From positions 930,001-994,000 of the forward strand of contig NZ_CP146614.1 in the NCBI RefSeq assembly GCF_037094685.1: a DNA stretch of 64,000 nt. The letters run 5' to 3'. Of this stretch, positions 59,866 to 64,000 are shown piece after piece; the stretch's first letter is position 1, and each line of letters starts with the position of its first letter. A program made the position numbers and the translations under genes. This DNA is from Massilia sp. METH4. Its GTDB lineage: Bacteria; Pseudomonadota; Gammaproteobacteria; Burkholderiales; Burkholderiaceae_D. The notes below the pieces were generated by a model. It was given only the letters and a program-made list of their open reading frames with translations, was not told the DNA's origin and searched no databases.

Positions 59866-61833
59866 ATGTCCCGATCCATCAGCGCCATCGCGCTCTCCCT
59901 GATGCTGGCCTGCGGCGGCGCGCACGCCGCCGGCCTGGCCGTCCACCGCGACGAACCGGCCGGGAAGGAAGCCAAAAGCAACCTCGCCGAGCGTTACACG
60001 AAGTACGAATTCCGCATCCCCATGCGCGACGGCGTGAAGCTGTTCACCACCGTCTACGTACCGAAGGATGCCAGCCGCAGCTATCCATTCCTGGTGCAGC
60101 GCACGCCCTACAGCGCCGGCGTGGTGGCCGACGGCGAACTGCGCTACGGCGTGAGCTTCATGCCGAAGCACATCGGGCCGTCGAAGGAATTCGAGGACAG
60201 CGGCTACATCTTCGTGAAGCAGGATGTGCGGGGTCGCTTCATGTCCGGCGGCAAATGGCAGGAGATGACGCCACACCTGAAGGCTACCCTCCTTCCCGGC
60301 GAAGGCAACGAAAGCCTGGACATGTACGACACCGTCGAGTGGCTGCTGAAGCACGTGCCGAACAATAACGGCAAGGTCGGCATCCTCGGCATCAGCTACC
60401 CCGGCTTCTACACGTCGGCCAGCATCATCGATTCGCACCCGGCGATCAAGGCCGCCTCGCCGCAGGCACCCGTGACCGACCTGTACATGGGCGACGACGC
60501 CTACCATGGCGGCGCCTTCATGCTGGCGGCCAACTTCGACTTCTATGCCGCGTTCACCGAGGAGCCGAACCCGACACCGCTGCCGAAGACGTGGGGCGAG
60601 TTCGACTACGGCGTGCCGGACGGCTACGACTACTTCCTGCAACGCCTCACCCTCGACAACATCGCCTCGAGCCTGACGGACAAGCAGCGCAAGCTGTTCG
60701 CGCCGATGATCGAACACACGAGCTACGACGAGTTCTGGAAGAGCCGCAATATCGCGCCGCACCTGAAGAACATCAAGGCAGCCGTGCTGACGGTGGGCGG
60801 CTGGTACGACGCCGAAGACCTGCAGGGCCCCTTCACGACCTACCACGCAATCGGGAAGTACAACCCGAACACCTTCAACGGCCTGGTGGTGGGCCCGTGG
60901 GTGCACGGCGGCTGGGCCGGCGGCGACGGCCGCAGCCTGGGCCGGGTGCAGTTCGATGCCGATACGAGCGATTACTTCCGCAAGCAGATCCAGTTCCCGT
61001 TCTTCGAGCAGCACCTGAAGGGCGTCAAGCCGGAACGGCCGCTCGCCGCCGTTACCGCGTTCGAGACGGGCACGAACGTGTGGCGGCAATACAGCGCGTG
61101 GCCGCCGCAACAGGCCAAGGCGCAGACCCTGTATTTCGGCGCGAACGGCGGCCTGGGCTGGCAAAAGCCCGCCACCGCGGCGGACCGCGACAGCGGCTTC
61201 GACGAATACGTGAGCGATCCGAAGAAGCCGGTGCCGTTCATCGGCTATCCGGCCACCGGGGTGCCGAAGGAATACATGGTGTCGGACCAGCGCTTTGCCG
61301 CCACCCGGCCCGACGTGCTCGTCTACCAGACCGAGCCGCTGGAAGAGGATGTAACGATCGCGGGCCCCGTTACGCCGAAGCTGTTCGTCTCCACCACCGG
61401 CACGGATGCCGACTGGGTGGTGAAGCTGATCGACGTGTACCCGAACGAATACCCTGCGGGCGAAGAGGAACGCAGGCGCGGCAAGGATGTGCCACCGCCG
61501 AAGCTGGCGATGGCGGGCTACCAGCAACTGGTGCGCGGCAATCCGCTGCGCGGCAAGTTCCGCAACAGCTTCGAGCGGGCCGAACCGTTCGTGCCGGGCA
61601 AGGTCGAGGCGGTGAACTTCCACCTGGGGGACGTGCACCACACGTTCCGCCGCGGCCACCGCATCATGGTGCAGGTGCAAAGCTCGTGGTTCCCGCTCGT
61701 CGACCTGAATCCGCAGACGTTTACCGACATCGCCAGGGCGAAGCCGGAGGACTTCAGGAAGGCGACGCAGCGCGTCTACCATGCGCCCGACACGCCTTCC
61801 GGCCTGCAGCTGATGGTGCTGCCGTCCCGCTGA
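59866..61833 (+). CDS. Exported CocE/NonD-family (S15-type) hydrolase
   Basis: 655 residues. Signal peptide MSRSISAIALSLMLACGGAHA, then the alpha/beta hydrolase of CocE type: FVKQDVRGRFMSGGKW, VGILGISYPGFYT (Ser177 nucleophile), VVGPWVHGGWAGGDGR, and the C-terminal jelly-roll (about residues 430-655, VTPKLFVSTTGTDADWVVKLIDV). This combination is that of glutaryl-7-ACA/X-Pro dipeptidyl-type acyl hydrolases. The substrate cannot be predicted; peptides or esters in the periplasm are likely. It is transcribed alone. Confidence 0.92.
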   Translation: MSRSISAIALSLMLACGGAHAAGLAVHRDEPAGKEAKSNLAERYTKYEFRIPMRDGVKLFTTVYVPKDASRSYPFLVQRTPYSAGVVADGELRYGVSFMPKHIGPSKEFEDSGYIFVKQDVRGRFMSGGKWQEMTPHLKATLLPGEGNESLDMYDTVEWLLKHVPNNNGKVGILGISYPGFYTSASIIDSHPAIKAASPQAPVTDLYMGDDAYHGGAFMLAANFDFYAAFTEEPNPTPLPKTWGEFDYGVPDGYDYFLQRLTLDNIASSLTDKQRKLFAPMIEHTSYDEFWKSRNIAPHLKNIKAAVLTVGGWYDAEDLQGPFTTYHAIGKYNPNTFNGLVVGPWVHGGWAGGDGRSLGRVQFDADTSDYFRKQIQFPFFEQHLKGVKPERPLAAVTAFETGTNVWRQYSAWPPQQAKAQTLYFGANGGLGWQKPATAADRDSGFDEYVSDPKKPVPFIGYPATGVPKEYMVSDQRFAATRPDVLVYQTEPLEEDVTIAGPVTPKLFVSTTGTDADWVVKLIDVYPNEYPAGEEERRRGKDVPPPKLAMAGYQQLVRGNPLRGKFRNSFERAEPFVPGKVEAVNFHLGDVHHTFRRGHRIMVQVQSSWFPLVDLNPQTFTDIARAKPEDFRKATQRVYHAPDTPSGLQLMVLPSR

Positions 61834-61890
61834 CGGCGCGGCTTTGACAAGCCGGGGAGCGGGGAGGATACTGGCCGCCAGGAGGGCGCC

Positions 61891-63081
61891 ATGGATACTT
61901 CTCCGCTCGTTTCACTTCCTCGGGCCGTGCTGGCCCTGATCCTCTGTGCCTTCCTGGGCGGCTGCGCGACGGCGCCGTCCACGGTGGCGCCGCCCGACGA
62001 CCTGTTCGCCGACCACCTGTTCGGCCCCGCCTCCGCCATGCTGACCGAAGCCGACATCTTCGCGCTCACGCCGGCGATGAAGGCCTACACCGACGAGGTG
62101 CGGCGCCACCGCCGCGGCAAGGAAATCCGCCGCGCGCTGTTCGATGCCCTGTACGAGCGCGACGGCCTGCAGCTCGAATATGACTCCGCCCTCACCCGCA
62201 CCGCCGCCCAGGCTTTCGAAGCTCGCCAGGGCAATTGCCTGTCGCTGGTGATCATGACGGCCGCGCTGGCGGCCGAGCTCGACATCCCGGTCGTATTCCA
62301 GGACGTGCCGGTGGACGATGCCTGGAGCCGCAGCGGCGACCTGTATTTCAACAGCGGCCACGTGAACCTGAAACTGGGCCGCGCCATCCGCGAAAGCGTG
62401 TCGTCTTACGACAGCGCCAGCTACCTGGTCGTCGACTTCCAGCCGCCGCCGGACCGCAAGCCGAAGGAAGGCAACATGATCGCGCGGCATACCGTGGTGG
62501 CGATGTTCATGAACAACCGCGCCGCCGAGGCGCTGGCGCGTGAACGCCTGGACGAAGCCTACTGGTGGGCGCGGCAGGCAATCGTCAGCGACCCCACGTT
62601 GCTGTATGCGTATAACACGCTGGCCGTCGTCTACCGCCGCCACGGCGACGCCGCGCTGGCCGAGCGCACGCTGCGCTGGGCGATGGGACGCGAACCCGAC
62701 AGCACATTGTTGATCAACAACCTGGCCCAGTTGCTGGACGCGCAAGGCCGCAAGGAGGAGTCGGCGGTGATGCGCGAAAAGCTGGCGCGCCTGCAGCCAC
62801 TGATGCCGTTCTACTACTTCAACCTTGGGCGCACGGCGATGGAGATGGGTGACTGGCGCCGCGCCCGCATCCTGTTCGAACGCGAGTTGCAGCGCGACCC
62901 GGACTACCATGAATTCCACGCCTGGCTGGCGGCGGCCCTGTGGCAACTGGGCGACTACCGAGGCGCCGACCGCCACATCAAGCAGGCAATCGCCGGCAGC
63001 ACCACGCGCGCCGATCATGCCTTGTACGCGGCCAAGCTGGACCGGCTGCGTGCCCAGGCGGCGCAAACCGCCCGGCATTAG
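61891..63081 (+). CDS. TPR lipoprotein with transglutaminase-like N-terminal domain
   Basis: 396 residues. The signal ends in FLGGC (lipobox). The next domain (about residues 55-195) has ARQGNCLSLVIMTAALAAELDIPVVFQ, where Cys of GNCLSL is the usual catalytic position in transglutaminase-like proteins, and RHTVVAMFMNN supplies a His. The rest carries at least four tetratricopeptide repeats (for example YNTLAVVYRRHGDAALAERTLRWA and NLGRTAMEMGDWRRARILFERE). An outer-membrane-anchored protease or peptide processor is possible, but the role is not established. It lies 57 bp after the CocE-like gene. Confidence 0.85.
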   Translation: MDTSPLVSLPRAVLALILCAFLGGCATAPSTVAPPDDLFADHLFGPASAMLTEADIFALTPAMKAYTDEVRRHRRGKEIRRALFDALYERDGLQLEYDSALTRTAAQAFEARQGNCLSLVIMTAALAAELDIPVVFQDVPVDDAWSRSGDLYFNSGHVNLKLGRAIRESVSSYDSASYLVVDFQPPPDRKPKEGNMIARHTVVAMFMNNRAAEALARERLDEAYWWARQAIVSDPTLLYAYNTLAVVYRRHGDAALAERTLRWAMGREPDSTLLINNLAQLLDAQGRKEESAVMREKLARLQPLMPFYYFNLGRTAMEMGDWRRARILFERELQRDPDYHEFHAWLAAALWQLGDYRGADRHIKQAIAGSTTRADHALYAAKLDRLRAQAAQTARH

Positions 63082-63141
63082 ATCGGCCTGCCCCGCCTTT
63101 CGACCTGGCCTGCCCTTCGACCCTGGCCAGCGTTGTTGGCC

Positions 63142-63181
63142 TTGAGCTGCATTGAACTGCAATAAGCTGCAATAAGCTGCC
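63142..63181 (+). repeat. Four-copy 10-bp tandem repeat
   Basis: The units TTGAGCTGCA, TTGAACTGCA, ATAAGCTGCA and ATAAGCTGCC are direct repeats of exactly ten bases, one helical turn, in the 171-bp gap upstream of the last gene. They might bind a protein array or be a replication-slippage site. No promoter elements can be aligned. Confidence 0.5.
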
Positions 63182-63252
63182 CGGCAATACCCGATAGCGG
63201 AAACGCAACAGTGCGCGCGACGTGCCGAGCCGTTTGGCGGTAGACTGGGCTC

Positions 63253-64000
63253 ATGAGTACGTCGAGAAAAGTCGCCGCGGCCGTTGGCGTGGTCGGGTTC
63301 CTGTGGGCAGGCATGGTCTCCGCGATCGCGGCCGGCCAGCGCAAGCTGCTGTTCAACCCCACGCTGATCCGCGAAGTGCAGAGCCCCCGCAGCAGCGCGC
63401 ACCGCACGCGCGCCGTGGTGCTGCGCGCGCACGACGGCACGCGCCTGGCGGGCTGGCTGATGACGCCGAACATGCCGGGCCCGCACCCGGCCGTGGTGTA
63501 CTTCGGCGGGCGCTCCGAGGAAGTTTCGTGGGTGGCGCGCGATGCCGGCAACCTGTTCCCCGGCATGGCCGTGCTGGCGATGAACTACCGCGGTTATGGT
63601 GATTCGCGCGGCGAACCGGGCGAAGAGCACATGGTCGAGGATGCCTGCATGCTGTTCGACTGGCTGGGCAGCCGCCGCAACGTGGACATGAAGCGCATCG
63701 CGGTGGTCGGCCGCAGCCTGGGCACCGGCGTGGCGGTGCAGGTGGCCAAGGAGCGGCCCGTGCATTCGGTGGTGCTGATCACGCCCTACGACTCGATCCT
63801 GGCGCTGGCGCAGCGCCGCTTCCGTGGCGTGCCGGTCAGCTACGTGCTGCGCCACCGCTTCGAATCGATCAAGTACGCATCGCTGCTCTCCGCCCCCACC
63901 TATGTGCTGCGCGCGGCCACCGACGACGTGGTGCCGCACATGCATACAGACGTGCTCGTTTCCAAGCTGATGCGCGTGCACCTGGACGAGACGATTCCCG
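63253..64000 (+). CDS. Alpha/beta hydrolase, membrane-anchored (3' end beyond window)
   Basis: 249 codons of a gene that runs off the right edge; start ATG 63253. The N terminus (MSTSRKVAAAVGVVGFLWAGMVSAIAAGQ) is one hydrophobic anchor. A hydrolase core follows: GWLMTPNMPGPHPAVVYFGG, MNYRGYGDSRGEPGEEHMVEDA and the nucleophile elbow VVGRSLGTGVAVQVA (Ser in GRSLG). VLRAATDDVVPHMHT gives the likely Asp. This pattern is the FrsA/BAAT-like serine hydrolase group also seen in Oxalobacteraceae. The catalytic His is beyond the edge. Confidence 0.82.
   Translation, partial: MSTSRKVAAAVGVVGFLWAGMVSAIAAGQRKLLFNPTLIREVQSPRSSAHRTRAVVLRAHDGTRLAGWLMTPNMPGPHPAVVYFGGRSEEVSWVARDAGNLFPGMAVLAMNYRGYGDSRGEPGEEHMVEDACMLFDWLGSRRNVDMKRIAVVGRSLGTGVAVQVAKERPVHSVVLITPYDSILALAQRRFRGVPVSYVLRHRFESIKYASLLSAPTYVLRAATDDVVPHMHTDVLVSKLMRVHLDETIP

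Overview
The window is about 66% GC, densely coded, and reads as one chromosomal piece of a beta-proteobacterium in the Oxalobacteraceae (Massilia/Duganella/Pseudoduganella-like). This placement is inference from gene content: a beta-type topoisomerase IV pair, DarP (YjgA), a DUF2863-like protein, a mannitol/chloroaromatic-type TRAP permease with Tat-exported binding proteins, a phenylacetate (paa) operon with PaaX, and intergenic GGTGTCNGACACC palindromes. I saw no rRNA, tRNA, CRISPR array, prophage or intact insertion sequence.

Layout. 1-4816 (minus): kdpF-kdpA-kdpB-kdpC-kdpD high-affinity K+ uptake operon (kdpD cut by the window edge), led by an unlabelled 30-residue membrane peptide. 4830-5034: divergent control region with KdpE-like direct repeats and a very good LexA box. 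5035-9391 (plus): parE-parC. 9414-15961: a palindrome cluster, patatin-like lipase, Ala/Lys-rich exported coiled coil, M64 peptidase, exported cyanophycinase, a decayed TonB-receptor tail, a GNAT enzyme and an NTF2-like exported protein. 16065-19804: argH and TRAP small and large permease genes. 19954-25078: ACT-like protein, secreted M4 metalloprotease and M24 aminopeptidase.

25075-36791 (minus) is a compact phenylacetate operon, paaABCDE-G-H-I-K-J-Y-Z, with many 1-11 bp junctions or overlaps. Divergent paaX starts at 36901, and a promoter overlaid with two palindromes lies between. PaaK makes phenylacetyl-CoA, PaaABCDE epoxidises it, PaaG isomerises it to the oxepin, PaaZ opens and oxidises the ring, and PaaH and PaaJ carry the beta-oxidation end. 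PaaI and PaaY are thioesterases that rescue CoA. paaF is not in the cluster.

37864-46625 holds two orphan TRAP binding proteins (37864-38949 and 44098-45186), an M14 carboxypeptidase, an XRE regulator with a 23-bp inverted-repeat operator, and a divergent envelope cassette. The cassette has two tandem exported paralogues, a frameshifted DUF2145 gene and a lipoprotein hydrolase. pmbA (tldE) follows. 46718-48633 is darP-mog-carboxylesterase. 48794-54486 carries a carboxymuconolactone-decarboxylase-like protein, a class III aminotransferase, and a minus-strand kamA-like radical-SAM aminomutase with an MFS transporter and an FAH-family hydrolase. 54680-56876 is a Cache protein plus chemoreceptor pair. 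The rest holds a 3-methyladenine glycosylase, HDOD and DUF2863-like proteins, a CocE/S15 hydrolase, a TPR lipoprotein and a truncated alpha/beta hydrolase.

The observations most worth following are the small ORF chained to kdpF, the LexA box between kdp and parE, the repeat family scattered through the intergenic gaps, the XRE/paralogue/DUF2145 cassette, and the variant aminomutase-transporter unit.
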